A DNA stretch of 64,000 nt, from assembly GCA_003013855.2 (NCBI GenBank), contig ML058439.1, forward strand, positions 248,001 through 312,000, given 5' to 3'. A model generated the notes under the pieces. That model searched no databases, was not told where the DNA came from, and saw only the letters and a list, made by a program, of their open reading frames with translations. The translations under genes were made by a program, and so were the position numbers. The stretch comes from Liriodendron chinense. Lineage: Eukaryota; Streptophyta; Magnoliopsida; Magnoliales; Magnoliaceae. Within the stretch, counting starts at the first letter, position 1. Each line of letters opens with the position of its first letter. Shown piece after piece: positions 47,990 through 60,652 of this stretch.

Positions 47990-50925
47990 CAGTCCTCACC
48001 TTAGAAACCAAAGGGGGCACCAACCATGTGTGTGGGGCCCAACAAGGCAACATGTTCCATCTAAACCGCTCACCAGATGAGCCACACTGGGACAAAGGGA
48101 GCTCCAACGCTTAAGTCAGCCATACAGCATGAACTTGGAACTTTTAAGTAGAATTTTATATTGTTCCCTATGAGGTGATCCACCCGAATTTGACATCAGC
48201 CTAACTTTTACTCTGTACAGCGAACAAGAGGGACCACACCTAACAAACTGACTGGATGTCACACACAAAACACAAGCCCCACAGAGTTTAGCTGTTGTGC
48301 CATGACTTCTGAAAAGGTGGTGTGGCATGATTTCTAAGGTGTTGCAAAGATTCTAGTCTCTTCATCAAGGCATTCCATAACAGTAATGGTGGTTGTAATG
48401 GCCACCGCTGTTACCATTACGATATTGGTCATAACCGTTATTATGGCCCCCATAACAGCTGTTATGATTTTTTTATTTTTTTATGAAAAAAAAAATCCTA
48501 TTTCAACCCCATTACAGGACCACTATGGGGCTGCTATGACCTCATAATGTGTAACGGTTACCACATAGATTACATAATGGCCATTACAGAACCATCTTAG
48601 AATCTCCATCTCTCTCTCTCTCTCCCTCTCCCTCTCTTTCCAGTTTCCATAATTGATCATCATTCTAATCTAAACCTCCTTATTCTTACCTAATCTAATA
48701 TAAACTCTCACCAACAAACACCATTCTATTCCTTTCAACCACTCAACAATCTCTTAGAATGATTGGAGACTGATACTTGGCCGGAATCATGTAATTAAGA
48801 ATTTTGAGCTCTGTGATTTCACCCCGATCTATGAGTGGCATCAGAAGGAGAAGGAAAAGAAAAAACAAATGACTACAGAAGTGAGTCAAGCTGCCATCAA
48901 TCACTTTTTAAAGTAGACTTAGTAAGGGATCCATGCATCTTCATGTGATGAGTTGATTATGACACTGCTTTATTTGGAGTATTAGTTCTTGAATTAGTAA
49001 TTTAGATTAAAAGCTCAGTGTTAAACTTCTGTTCATCCTATGACATTTTATCTCAACCTGGGGCAATTGTAAACTATGCCAGTAAGCAAAGTGCAATGTA
49101 CTTGCACATACCGAGAATTTCACTATGGACATGCAGTCACAACTTTCTTTTCAGGTAAAATGTTCTTAATGTGATCGGTGATTCGTTCTTATTTTTAATT
49201 TTATATTCTGTTGTTTCTTTTGTGGCTTTTATAATTCTACAAGAATCCTTCAGTATATAATTCTTTTGTGGCTTTTTTAAAATGTTTCTTTTTTTTTTCC
49301 TTCAAGTCTGAGGAAGTAGTGTGCTTTTGGGTACTTCAAAACGTAAAGCTGCTACGTGTGTGAAGATTTAAGAAAAGATCTTAAACACCCAATCACTTAA
49401 GACTGCAGAGCCCCTGACTCTTCCAACAATCTTAGACTGCAGAGCCCCTGATTCTTGTAGTAACGGAAAGGAGCCCACATGCCCCTTTTCAAATGCATCA
49501 CTACCTACCTCTCTCCCCACTCCACATTCATTTCTCACCATCAGATTACTCCATGAAAGGGACACTGATTGGACGGTGAGGAGCCCACCACCCACCTCGG
49601 TGGCGAAATATCATTTGTGGGGCCGTACTCTGTGAGAGGTGGGCCCGGGCGAGTACATACGTGTTTTTTTTCCGCATTTGTCCCTTGCTAACTTACGTAA
49701 CCGTTCTGATAGGAGAATATATGTAGTCCAGTTGTAGAGAGGTCATTGGGCTGTCATCTTCTCTCTAGGAAAGTGTCTAATCCAGCGTTAGAACTATGAG
49801 AATATTTCACTTATACAATCCCATCCGAGCCATCCAAACAGGCCCCACCATGAAGATGAACTCTCCAAAAATTCCTGTGCATTCCAAACACATTCCTGTG
49901 CATATAGCAACTTATATATGTACGAATTGTGTTTATGGTGACATGAACTGTAATTTCTGGTCATGCAACAACTTCACATCTTTCAATAACAGGGGTTTTG
50001 TCAAAACATGTAGAATGGTTAAATGCGTAAATGATTAGGAGACGGACATTTGGTTCATTGTTTCTTTAATTCTACTATTACAGATGGATCACCTATTGGA
50101 CAGCTTGGGTGTGTAGTGACTTTGATCTTGATAGAAAATGGGCCGCCTTTTAAATGCATCCCTGATTAGCCAACCTCAATTGTTTCCTCACCTGTATATA
50201 TTGTATTTGTATATACTGATTGCTGTGATGACTTTTGTTTTCCACCTATGTAACTACAATCCATACTACAAATTGAGCTAAATTGGGCAGCATGGGACCC
50301 ATTTCTAAATGTCTACATGACCTATCTCAAATGGTGGGCCTTACTACGATACAGTAGCTACGAATGGAAAATCAAAAGCCAAATTTGATTGCATATGTAG
50401 TGCTTGTTGCTTTCTTTCTTTTTTTTTTCGTTTTTTTCATGCAACTTATCAATGGCTCTCTTCTTGTACTTGTGGCAAATTGCACAAGATCAGAGTTGTC
50501 AAGTCAGCCATCTTGGACAATTTTAATAAAATGTGCAACTTTTGGATAGTGTCCCACCTGAAGAACAGTTTGGATCACCGGATTGTTGCAATTTGCATCT
50601 TACTATTGTGTTGTAATGTCGTTAACACAGATTTGAGAATGATGTCTTTGAAATTCTCCTTAATATGGTTTTTTTTATTCAGATTAAGATTTGTTAATTA
50701 TGATAGTTTGTGTCAATTGTGAAGTAATGATGAAATCAAATATTCTCAACAGCAAAAGCATACAATTGTAAAATTCTAGAACTGATAACATTTGCTTGAA
50801 GGATTTCATTTGGAATTCTCATGGATGTAATATTAAGATTTGAAATTTTTATGCTTTTTATCAAATGCCTCGGAAGAAAAACATCTAACAACAGCATTAG
50901 TTTTGTTTTTGAGAGAGAGAGAGAG

Positions 50926-50973
<48 letters not shown>

Positions 50974-51590
50974 CGTCTTTGATATTCTAGTGGATTTTGA
51001 TGTTTCAAAATATTAATTGCTGTTTTTTTTTTTTCTTCAACTGATGAGCAGAGAAACATGGCATACATTTGTAAGCTAGAGGCATGCATGTACTCAATCA
51101 AATAAGACTGAAGTGATCATTACTCGAGATAGTATGTGTTATACAAACTAGTTAAAACAAATAAAATTCCCATCACCCTTTGCAAAAGAGAGACGAAGAT
51201 TTTTTGCTTTGTAATAATCATGTTCTTACTATGGCATATGAATTGCTTTACACCAAATGCTTGTGTACCATTTCAGTAATTGTAAGATATGGTTTGATTG
51301 CAGTTATTTATACTGATGTGATGAGTCATTCTCATTCATGTAGACCTCTATAGCATTTACTAGCCTGGCGATTGCAGCTGTATCTACTCTTATTGTAAGT
51401 TACTTGATCTTATCTCACTCATTGTCTTTTTACAACACTTTTGAGTTGTCACAAACAAGGCACTCTGCAATCTGCATACAGATGTGTAACATATTTAAAA
51501 TATTAATTGCTTAAATGCTGTATCAACTCTTATGAATCGCTTTAAGTAACTTTTCTAGGTGCACGTGTGGCCATGCTTAAATGCTAACGG
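47990..51590. repeat. Unassigned part of the inner CACTA
   Basis: No coding region recognised. Holds the TAACGG-type palindromic block (48370-48600), a CT microsatellite (about 48608-48635), a short direct repeat CTTAGACTGCAGAGCCCCTGA (about 49397 and 49432), a GA microsatellite (50911-50968) and AT-rich sequence. 49820-49850 ends CATCCAAACAGGCCCC, roughly inverted to GGGGCTGTTTGGAT at 47441; these may be ends of another element. Confidence 0.45.
50911..50968. repeat. (GA)n microsatellite
   Basis: Almost pure GA with one ATTGA interruption. Confidence 0.95.
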
Positions 51591-52016
51591 TTTTTTTTCA
51601 TATTCTAAAGCAACGCCGACGGTCGTAAACCGTCGGAAATTCCGACGGCTAATCACCGTCGATAATTCCGACGGTGTGGAACCGTCGGAATTTCCGAAGG
51701 TGTCCGTCGGAATTTCCGACGGCTAATCACCGTCGAGAATTCCGACGGTGTGGAGCCGTCGGAATTTCCGACGGCTAATCACCGTCGAAAATTCCGACGG
51801 CTCCACACCGTCGGAAGTTCCGACGGTCGAGCGACGGCTCATCGCCGTCGGAAATTCCGACGGCCGACCGACGACTTATAGCCGTCGGAAATTCCGACGG
51901 CTCATAACCGTCGGAAAGCAATTGTGACGCCCCCTTTCCCGACGGCCAAAAGCCGTCGGGAAAGCCATTTGCCGACGGCTTTCGGCCGTCGGGAAAAGTC
52001 ATTTTTTCTGGTAGTG

Positions 52017-53181
52017 TTAGGATAGCCGACATTTCATGAAATGGACCTTCGGGATCAGGCAAAGGCGCGGTGGTATGTGTTGCATAACTGTGAAGAAATA
52101 GAGTCGTACTTAGAGTAAGTCTTCAATCGATAATTATATATCTACATACTATGATCTTAAAATTTCTTGCTGACAACGTGCCAATTGTGTATAGCGAACA
52201 CATCGAGGAGATGAAGTCCTAATACCCCACAAATTATGATCGAATGCATCAGGATCAATTTCCATAATGGTACACAAAATGTTTAAGATTAATTTACCTT
52301 CTATCTCACCATACTTACAATATTGTTGTATTGCACAATATTTACACGTAATCTCAAATCCATAAACATTTATATTCTGTACGTGATGATAAATGAAGAT
52401 GTTGGGCACTAGCAACTCTGTAGATGCGTCTGATGCACTCTATTCATTGGCGTGTGACCCTGATAGACGTGTATCTAGATATACAGGTTGTATTGTAAAT
52501 GGGATTCGGTTCCACACTGAAGAGGGTGAGAAGTATAGGACCACACAAAATAGTGGGGTGGTTGTGAAGGGAACGCATGAGGAGGTAGAAATTGATTTTT
52601 ATGGCATTTTGACGGATATTATTGAGCTGAGTTATTGTATGAGAAAGCGGGTGTACTTATTTAAATGCGATTGGTGGGACATTGGAAATAAGAAGTTAGG
52701 AATACAGACTGACTACCTCACGAGCGTAAATTTATCTCAGAAATGGTATAAAGATGACCCATTTATCATAGCCGGCCAAGCCAAACAAGTATTCTACCTC
52801 GCTGACACCAAGTTAGGCAGCTCTTGGCACGTGGTGCGGAAAATAAAGCCCAGGAACATATTTGATGTTCCCGAACTAGACGTTGAAGATAGCAATGAAG
52901 GGAGAAATGGAACGTCATCAGTTGAACAAGCATATCAAGAAGACATGCCATCTTGGGATAGAGGGAATGATCCAAATGTTAATATTGATGTAGTGCAATT
53001 GAATAGAGATGATGTGTCACCTGATCATGTTGATGCCTCAATCATAAATGACATTGTTAGAGATGATAGCGCTTTCATTGATGACGATGTTGCAGACGAT
53101 GAAGAGGAAATACTGATCAGTAATAGTGATGGTGAAGAAGAAAGAGTCCTAAGCGATAATGATTCAGACGACGATTATTAA
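52017..53181 (+). pseudogene. CACTA transposase, continuation beyond the inner element
   Basis: Continues the frame broken at 39373. 52040-52114 reads RDQAKARWYVLHNCEEIES, the QAxxYVLxNC motif that follows the DUF4218-type part. GTAAGT at 52115 and ATAG at 52191-52194 bound a short intron. Then come HIEEMKS and YDRMHQDQFP with two in-frame stops. From about 52390 an open frame carries the DUF4216-type domain: VSRYTGCIVNGIRFHT, YGILTDIIELSY, VYLFKCDWWDIG, FIIAGQAKQVFYL. An acidic tail follows, ending SDNDSDDDY. The late part is well preserved, but the earlier stops make the whole a pseudogene. Confidence 0.88.
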
Positions 53182-53317
53182 ATGTATACAAGATTTACAT
53201 GTCATTTTCAATTCGATTAATTTGATTATTACATGTATACGTGTTTTACACGTCATGATTTATTCCCTAAATTGACTTGTATATAATCCATATTTACAAT
53301 TAGGTCACTTTCTAATC

Positions 53318-53699
53318 ATGTCCTCCACAAACTGGAGTGTAGCGGAAGCACGCAGCATACTTCATCAGCTGTTGCGGATGGACTTTCCGGCCCTATATTC
53401 TTCTGGTAGGGCCAGAGAGATACCCGGTCTGGTCAACAAATGTAGGGACGAAGACGATGACTCAGATTGAAAGATTATACAATCTCAAAGAAATTTCGGA
53501 CCTGATAGAGGAATATAACCGCGGGAAACTTCATCTGGAAGATGCGACATTATCACTTGCATATATGAACGGAGTCTTGAGAGATCAGATTTCTCCTATT
53601 ATGACTGGCATGTTGGCTGTAACAATGTCGAGTGCTTCATACATCTTGACATATATATTTGCAACGTACGATAACTTACGCAGGGAGTATTTCGAATAG
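53318..53699 (+). pseudogene. Small unidentified CACTA-associated reading frames
   Basis: One frame opens MSSTNWSVAEARSILHQLLR and runs to a stop at about 53468. A second, overlapping by a few bases, runs 53457-53699 (MTQIERLYNLKEISDLIEEY to a stop). A one-base shift would join them into one short helical protein. I do not recognise it. Its position between transposase and TnpA suggests an accessory protein of the element or a lost exon of the next gene. Confidence 0.4.
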
Positions 53700-53992
53700 T
53701 TGATCCGAAGTTGATTTATATTACAATGAAATATATGTATTTAATATAGAATGACAATGTGTAATGGATTTTTCAACTTTTATATTCTGTTTACAGTTTT
53801 ATTGTATTCTGCTTGCATTATAGTATAAAGGTCTAATCATATTTTTATCATCTCTCTAAGCATAAGCACAAATTCATTCTACCATGAACACTACTTGAAC
53901 TGTAAAGTTTAATGTGTTTATTATATTAATGTTCATAAACTTGTATTGACATTGTTTAAATTTATAAGTTTGTATTTCAGACATATTCAGTC

Positions 53993-55690
53993 ATGCAACC
54001 AGGTGGGAGATCAGGTCGTTCGCGCACTAGATCTACCCCTTCTACCCGTGATGTGACGCAGACAGCATCGACGTCGCACGGTGCATCACAGGCATCTGAT
54101 CCTTCGGTTCAACATACACTGGGCACTGCATGTAAGTCTAGACATTTATTTAGTGATTTATGTTTATGTTGTTACTTAACATATTTCTTTTCACGACAGC
54201 ATCTTCTACCAGCCGACGAGGACGTGGACCCACGCGTGGGTTAGTTTTAGAGCGACTTACGCGTGAGGGTAAGGTGGCGGTAGAGTTCCCACAGGAGTGC
54301 CTTAGACCTGTTGGGGACAGTGCCAAACTGTTTACGTCTGAGGTCGGTGTCCTATGCCGATCTTTGATCCCCGCCACCACCCCTGTTGGACTACGTGACA
54401 AATGATGTGCGACAGCTTATCTGTCAGCGCCTTCAGGTAAATTTTAGTAAATTGAAATTTTCTTTTATGAAAGTTCATTTACAGTTAAGTCCTATTCTTA
54501 ATAAGTTTATTGCCTTAATCTATTATTTACGAAACTGCAGGATAAATTTGTCTTCAATTTTAATGTTCCTTACATTTCTCATGCCGTTGACAACATGATC
54601 AGAGAGCGGTTCAAGGAGTACCGCGGAGAGTTACACCAACGGTAAAAGCGGTGCAGGACGCACGATGAGGCCATACTATCTGCACCGCCGCACGTGACTA
54701 CAAATGACTGGCAGATACTTTGTGAGAGATTTTCGTCAGAGGATTTTCAGGTAATATTTACAAATTTATGATATCTTAAGGTAACAATTAAATTCGCAAT
54801 TAAATTCACAATTAATAGCAATGTATTTTGTATAATGTGTTCCGAAGAGGAGTAGAATAAATTCTGCGAACAGGAAAAAGTTACAAGTGAACCACGTAGC
54901 TGGTTCAAAGTCATTTGTACGACATTGTTACGACATGGTAAGAAATTATTGATGATTATTAAGTTAATATATTATTTTAATTAGTATTTATTATAAGTCT
55001 TCTTTTCTTTCGATTGCGTAGCGAGATTCCGTCACTGGCCAGGAGCCTGGACTAGTAGACCTCTACAGAGGGATTCATTGTCGGTAGGCGATGGGATCTT
55101 GGGTTCATCCTAGAGCCAGTGAGCATTGGGTAAAAATCTTTACTTTGTAAAATTTAATTGCGCATTGATTGATAATAATGTCATTCATGTCATTTTTTAT
55201 GAAATTTCGTATGTTTTCATTACTGGCGGCGATGGACACCATACGCAGTCAGCCCACTCCCAATGATAGTCGGCGGAGTGAGCCAGAAATTCTAAGCGAG
55301 GTACTTGGCACCCGTTCTGGATATGTGCGTGGGCTTGGTCATGGTGCCAAGCTCATGGCACCCACTAGAGGTGGCTCCAGCTGATCCGTAGCTGGTGAGA
55401 GCGCTCTACGCCAAGCTGATATCGCAGAGAGAGAGGTTCAGCAGCTACGGGTCATCGTCGATGAGATTAGAGAACAGCTAGAGAGGTAGAGGGAGGAGGA
55501 GCAAAGGCGTAGGGAGGAGGAGGAAAAGAGGCGACGGGAGGAAGAGGAGAGGCGACGGGATGAGCAGGAGAGGAGATCGAGGAGTTGCGGCTCGAGCATG
55601 AGCGACGGATACAGGAGAGTTTCAGGCTCTCGCTGCACGCTTTAGCACCGATGCCCCGCCACCTCCGCCTTCATCTTCGTGATCCTTTTT
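53993..55690 (+). pseudogene. TnpA/Ptta-type second protein of the CACTA element, decayed
   Basis: DNA-binding helper protein of En/Spm elements, recognising subterminal repeats. Exons can be followed: MQPGGRSGRSRTRSTPS to 54131 (donor GTAAGT), then RGRGPTRGLVLERLTREGK and VAVEFPQECLRPVGD, then (after 54540) KFVFNFNVPYISHAVDN and MIRERFKEYRGELH. NRKKLQVNHVAGSKSFVRH comes next, then PEILSEVLGTRSGYVRGLGH, the conserved end of this family, and an Arg/Glu-rich coiled coil (about 55430-55640). Several in-frame stops (after LHQR, CR, before the coiled coil) and a frame change near 54375 show it is not functional. Order after the transposase matches autonomous CACTA elements. Confidence 0.8.
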
Positions 55691-55869
55691 TTAATATACG
55701 AATGTTAACTTATATGTATTTGTGCGTGGATGAATGTTGGTTGTTTGTGGATGTGGAATGGATTATTTGCGTATGGATGGTGTAGTTTGTGTTTGTTCGT
55801 ATGTATGTGGATGTGAATAGGATAAAAATGTATTATAGTAGGTTTATTTACACGTGTATATCAAGAATT

Positions 55870-56427
55870 GTTTCCTAAATTTTGAAAAAAAAGGGAACCG
55901 GGAAAGGGAATACTATTACCGATGAAATTGTTCGTTGGTAAAAAACATGGAAAAGTTTTTACCGACGAAATTTTTCGTTGGTAAAAAACTTGTAAAACTT
56001 TTACTGACGGATTTTTTCGTAGGTAAAAACCTTTACCGACAGATTTTTTTCGTAGGTAAAAACTTTTACCGACGGATTTTTTTGTAGGCAATAACCTTTA
56101 CCGACGGATTTTTTCATAGATAAAAACTTTTACCGATGAAACCTTTTGTAGGTAAAGACTTTTCCCGACGAATTTTTTTGTAGGTAAAAACCTTTACCAA
56201 CGAAAATTTTCGTCGGGAAATTTTTTTTTACCGACGAATCACATTTTTTTTCGGTAATGATTTTATTATTACCGACGAAATGATTTTTCGTCGGGAAAAG
56301 CCTTTACCGACGGCCTTTTTACGATGATTTTAGCCACAAAAATTTTCGTCAGAAAAACATTTCCCAACGAAATTTGACTAAAAACCAACGAATTATTTCG
56401 TTAGTAAAAATGGAATTTCTTGTAGTG
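55870..56427. mobile_element. 3' terminus of the outer CACTA element
   Basis: A subterminal zone of some 15 copies of TTTACCGACGAA and its inverse, ending ATTTCTTGTAGTG at 56427. Read inward this is CACTACAAGAAAT, the classic CACTA terminus. The matching 5' terminus was not found anywhere upstream, so that end is lost, lies before 30 kb in unrecognisable form, or was removed by the arrays at 30.7-33.9 kb. Confidence 0.88.
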
Positions 56428-56579
56428 TAAATATAAAAGATTCTCTCCTTCCATTCCTCCAAAGTGCTAGAGTCCAAAAAAGCATTCCCACTCCTGCTCC
56501 ATATCCACCTCCAAATCTTATCCATATTAATTCCCAATCATAGTTCCTTTCAGATCGCAATGCTGATAGAGAGGATGGT
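56428..56579 (-). other. Short unassigned strip between two elements
   Basis: 152 bp between the CACTA end and the LTR. The minus strand has an open frame including INMDKIWRWIWSRSGNAF and LDSSTLEEWKERIFYI, which looks protein-like but is not identified; it may be a piece of an older retroelement in which both elements landed. Confidence 0.35.
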
Positions 56580-58115
56580 TGTAACACCTTAGAAATTTAG
56601 TACACGAGTAGGTGGATCGAATTTCGAGGACGAAATTCTGTGTAAGGGTAGTAGAATGTAATACCGCAAAAATTTAGGCGCACAACTAAGTACACGAGGG
56701 CATGTCCACACGTGAGGATTTAAATTCTAGGTCGTGTTGTTCACACGCATACACACACACATACACTTTTGTAGATATTACAATAACTTTTAAGGCCTCT
56801 AAAAAGAAAAACTTAGCGTACTTAGTTAAGTCAGTAAACTGACCGTTAGAATGAATTATCGTTGCTAGATTGAAATATCTAACCGTCCACTTCGATTTCG
56901 AATTACGCGACCAACGTAAAACCGTTGTATGATCTCCACATTGTCTTATACACGTGTCTATCCCTAAATCTGATCCGTACACTTTGTCCATCACCACACA
57001 TATGCTTAGATCATCTATTTCCTGGCCCAATGAACCCGCTCAGGTGTGTTTACAACACCCTAGGGTTTAGAATCATTTAAATTATAATTTAGTTAATTAT
57101 TTAATAATTTAAATGACTTTTTATATTGATAAATTAATAATAAATCATCCATAAGGAATTAGGGTAGCGTTCCTTTATTAAAGTTGCTCAAAATAAACCC
57201 TAAAATAGTGTAGATGTGTTAGATTCCGCAAAACTTGTAAATTTACAATAATTACGAAAATGCCATCAATCAAACTTAAGTTACACTACCATTTTTAATT
57301 ATTATAATTTCTGATGTTCACTTTCATACTAAACTTCATACACTAGTTCTACGACATAATTTAACCGTACACGTCGAATTTCAGCCCTCCGATCATCCTA
57401 CAAATGCCTAATCGGAAATCATGCTATAAGTGGGCCACCATAGCTCGGATCTGCCTCATTTTTCTCGTCGACGGCTAATTTTATGTTGCCCACCTGTTGA
57501 ATGGAGGAGAAGGTCCCAATTCACTACATATGGACCCCACTTGTAAGTGGAGCACTAACTTTATGTTGCGTAAGTTGCACGAAAAAAAGAAGAAGAAAGA
57601 AACTTCTTCTTCTTCATGACCTTTCCAGCGGACGCTGTTACAGCGTCCGCTCGCTATCATCTGTGGGCCTCCACTTGACCTTTACGTGGGCCCCATATTT
57701 TATATCCATGCCGTTCATCAGAGCCCCATCGTACCTAAGTTCAGTCCTTCCAAAAATCTCTGCCGACAGTTGATCGTGCAACCCACTACAATCGACTATT
57801 TGGAAACCAAGAAAATCAAGATCGTCTCGGATCCGATCCGTAGCTTCGCATGGGTCCTTGAAATTTTAGCGGATTGTTTTCATGGACCCCACCTACTATT
57901 TGAACGGTATACATGTGGTTAAGTATAAGAAAGTCGGGCGAGATGGGTGCCAGGCGGTGCCAACACCAAAATCGGTCGGGAGTTTCCCGCACCAACCCAC
58001 CGACTTTGGGAGTCTTTAAAAGACCTCCTTAGATGCGTCTCCCTCTTCACAGGTGTCCAACCAAGGGAGAGTTTTTGTGAGAGGGAGAGAGAGAGTTGTT
58101 TCTGAGAGGGAGAGG

Positions 58116-58161
<46 letters not shown>

Positions 58162-59963
58162 GACGTGAGAGAGAGCTCCCATGCCGCTGTTGTTGTTGTT
58201 GTTGCTGGGGCAGAATCCCAGTCAAAAAAAAAAAGAAGGAAGAAGAAGAAGACGAAGAAGGAGAAAAGAAGGAAGAAAAAAAAAAGAAAAGAAGAAAGAA
58301 GAAGAAAAAGAGAAGAAGAAAGATAAAAAAAAAAAAAAAAGGAGAAAGAAGAAGAAGAAGAAGAAGAAGAAGAAGAAGAAGAAGAAGAAGGAAGAAGAAA
58401 GAAAGAAAGAAAGAAAGAGAAAGAAGAAGAAGGAAGAGGAAGAAAAGAAGAAGAAGAAGGAAAAGAAGATAGAGGGAGAAAGGAGAAGAAGATTCTAACC
58501 CAGCGAGTCAACTCGACAAGTCGACTCAGTCCAGGATTCAATTCGTTTCAAGTTTAAGGAACGTCACAAAGTGAGTGATTCATCTCACGTGTAACTTTCT
58601 TCGTTAATTTTCTTTAGTGTTCTCTCCTATTTACGTTTAATTTATAAACTCTCCTTCTCTTGTTAGGATTTTAGGTATATTTTTATACTTTCTTCCTTAT
58701 CATTGAATCCTAAGTAGGGGATACATCCATCTCTTATCTCTATATCCTTAAAAGTTCATCTACCAAGTATCCTTTTCTTATTGAATTAATTTTCTCAAGT
58801 TTTTTTTTATGCACATGTCAGAATTCTACGACAATTCGATTTAGGATTTCTTACATATGATGTCACCAAGATGTAACCCTAAAAACACATAGTATTCTCA
58901 AGATTCCACGTGACATTATTATTAAATTTACTAATCAACAACAACTTAGGTTTAAATAATTTGCAATACATAACTCTTAGAACAACCTTAGCTAATTGTT
59001 AACGCACTAAACCTTACACGATGATCTTCTCAAAGCCCTCGATCAACAATAACTAAAATTAGATAAAGAATTGTCTGAATGAAGATAACACATGCATGGT
59101 GTGATTAGAATTGAGTAGATATGCATTGTATGCTTGAAGAAGTGCTTCCATAACTCATGACATATACATACATTTATACACTGCGACAGAACAGGAGCAT
59201 GGTTGATTTGCCCACTGGCGTGCATGGTTAATTTGTCGCCTCGCTGTACCGGTTAGGTGAGCATGGTTGATTTGCGACAGGTTCCTAATGTTTAGTGGCA
59301 AGGAGTTCTGGTTGTTTCACTTATTGAGCATGGTTGATTTGCTCGGTTGGATCAGTGGTGCATGATTGATTTGCCCACTGGCGTGCATGGTTGATTTGCC
59401 GCCTCGCTGTACCGGTTAGGTGAGCATGGTTGATTTGCGACAGGTTCCTAATGTTCAGTGGCAACGAGTTCCTAGACGTTTATTGCTCTCACACGTACCA
59501 TAACAGAAATGACATCACGATAATCATGTTCCATTTATAATAAATCATAAAGTGTATCAATCATAATCTCATCCTCGTATATTTCATACAATTCTATCTG
59601 TTGATGATTCACATCCTATCTCTTATTAACTGGAATATTACCTGTGATGGAAATGACCTCACTAGGCTTTTAACTCACCAAAATCACCATAGTTCTTGCA
59701 GGTCTTTAGGAAGAAAAAGACACAGATGGAGCAGAATATTTAGATGGTCACGTGTTACTCAAATGCCAACCGTAATCGATTTATTTTGTAAAATTCAATG
59801 TAATAAGACATTAGTGGAAAAGAAACTTTATATTTGGGATTTATTTTAGTTATGCAATGTGTGGAATGGAATTTCATGGAATCTACGCTCGAATTTTCAA
59901 TTCACACCCTAGAACTCGGGCTTTCGGTTGTTGTACTCGAGTCTCAAATTTCGGGGCATGACA
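56580..59963 (+). repeat. Left LTR, 3.4 kb
   Basis: Runs TGTAACACCTTAG to GGGGCATGACA. A second LTR-start-like TGTAATACC at 56657 is preceded by its own tract GGGTAGTAGAA. Contains a GA/GAA tract (58081-58495) whose long Ser/Phe- or Lys/Glu-rich open frames are artefacts, and the 14-mer array at 59195-59440. Confidence 0.8.
58081..58495. repeat. GA and GAA microsatellite tract in the LTR
   Basis: GA run, then TTG repeat at about 58187-58206, then A/GAA-rich DNA. The counterpart in the right LTR is 62152-62535; the minus-strand element has the TC version at 26905-27150. Confidence 0.9.
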
Positions 59964-60652
59964 GTTTGGTATCAGAGAGAGATTTTGAGAATTCCAAAGT
60001 GCCTAGGGTTAGGGCTACACCTAGTGAAATTCAAGTAGGGTTTTATAAATGGACATAGGTAAGTGTTGTAGAGAACCGGATAATAGGATAGCTTGTTGAC
60101 ACATAGGGATGGGTGTGCTATGTATGATTTTGGTTGTAAGGTTGTCAAATTACTTGTTTCTACATGATGGTGTTGTTGTACTGTGACCTTTGTTTTGCTA
60201 GTGATGTTGCTTGTAGGGTCATGGTTGTAATGTTGAGGTTAGGGTGTCTGTTGGTTTTGTTTGTGATGTTTCTTTTGTTTAGACTGTTCGTTTTACTTGC
60301 TTCATTGTTTGTACTTTGATTGATTATCTTGTTTGTAACGTTGCTTCTGTTAGGATGTTATTGTTGACCTTCTTATTATTTTATTTTTTTTTTGTTATAG
60401 CGTATGCTTAGGCACATCAGAGTACATAGCGAAAGCTTGGTTGCCGGTAGGTTGAATCTCGAGGACGAGATTCTCGTAAGGGGGGTAGATTGTAAGAACC
60501 CAAATTCATACAGCTAGTCATATACTTGTGTAAACCTAGGACTAGTCGAATGTAGCAGACGTTCAGATATATAGAAGAGTAATATCTTTATTCGTTAATC
60601 TAGTAAGCATGATTGAATTTCGAGGACGAAATTCTGTGTAAGAGTGGTAGTA
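59964..60652 (+). other. Interior of the plus-strand LTR element
   Basis: TGGTATCAGAG (59968-59978) is the initiator tRNA-Met primer site, four bases after the LTR. The remainder is T/G-rich and encodes no domain. Near the end lie two stacked tract modules: CGAGGACGAGATTCTCG with GGGGGGTAGATTG (about 60462-60494) and CGAGGACGAAATTCTG with GAGTGGTAGTA (about 60620-60652). Confidence 0.75.

Larger units (their letters stand above)
39374..52016. mobile_element. Inner non-autonomous CACTA element, 12.6 kb
   Basis: Left end CACTACCAAAAAAATGAC then TTTTCCCGACGGC. Right end on the minus strand is CACTACCAGAAAAAATGAC then TTTTCCCGACGGC, about 31 bp of TIR with one indel. Subterminal zones (39400-39580 and 51610-51995) are packed with CCGACGG and CCGTCGG in both orientations, the expected binding sites of a TnpA-like protein. 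Flanking triplets are TTT and TTA, a near match to a 3-bp duplication. No transposase inside; the contents are other transposons and a captured gene piece. It splits the transposase of the outer element. Confidence 0.9.

Noticed and set aside
51775..52062. 95-residue minus-strand frame rich in Pro, Asp, Gly
   Set aside because: Translation of the CCGACGG subterminal repeats of the inner CACTA.
58047..58541. 164-residue Ser/Phe-rich frame and the opposite Lys/Glu-rich frames
   Set aside because: Translations of the GA/GAA microsatellite in the LTR; the same artefact recurs at 62010-62465.
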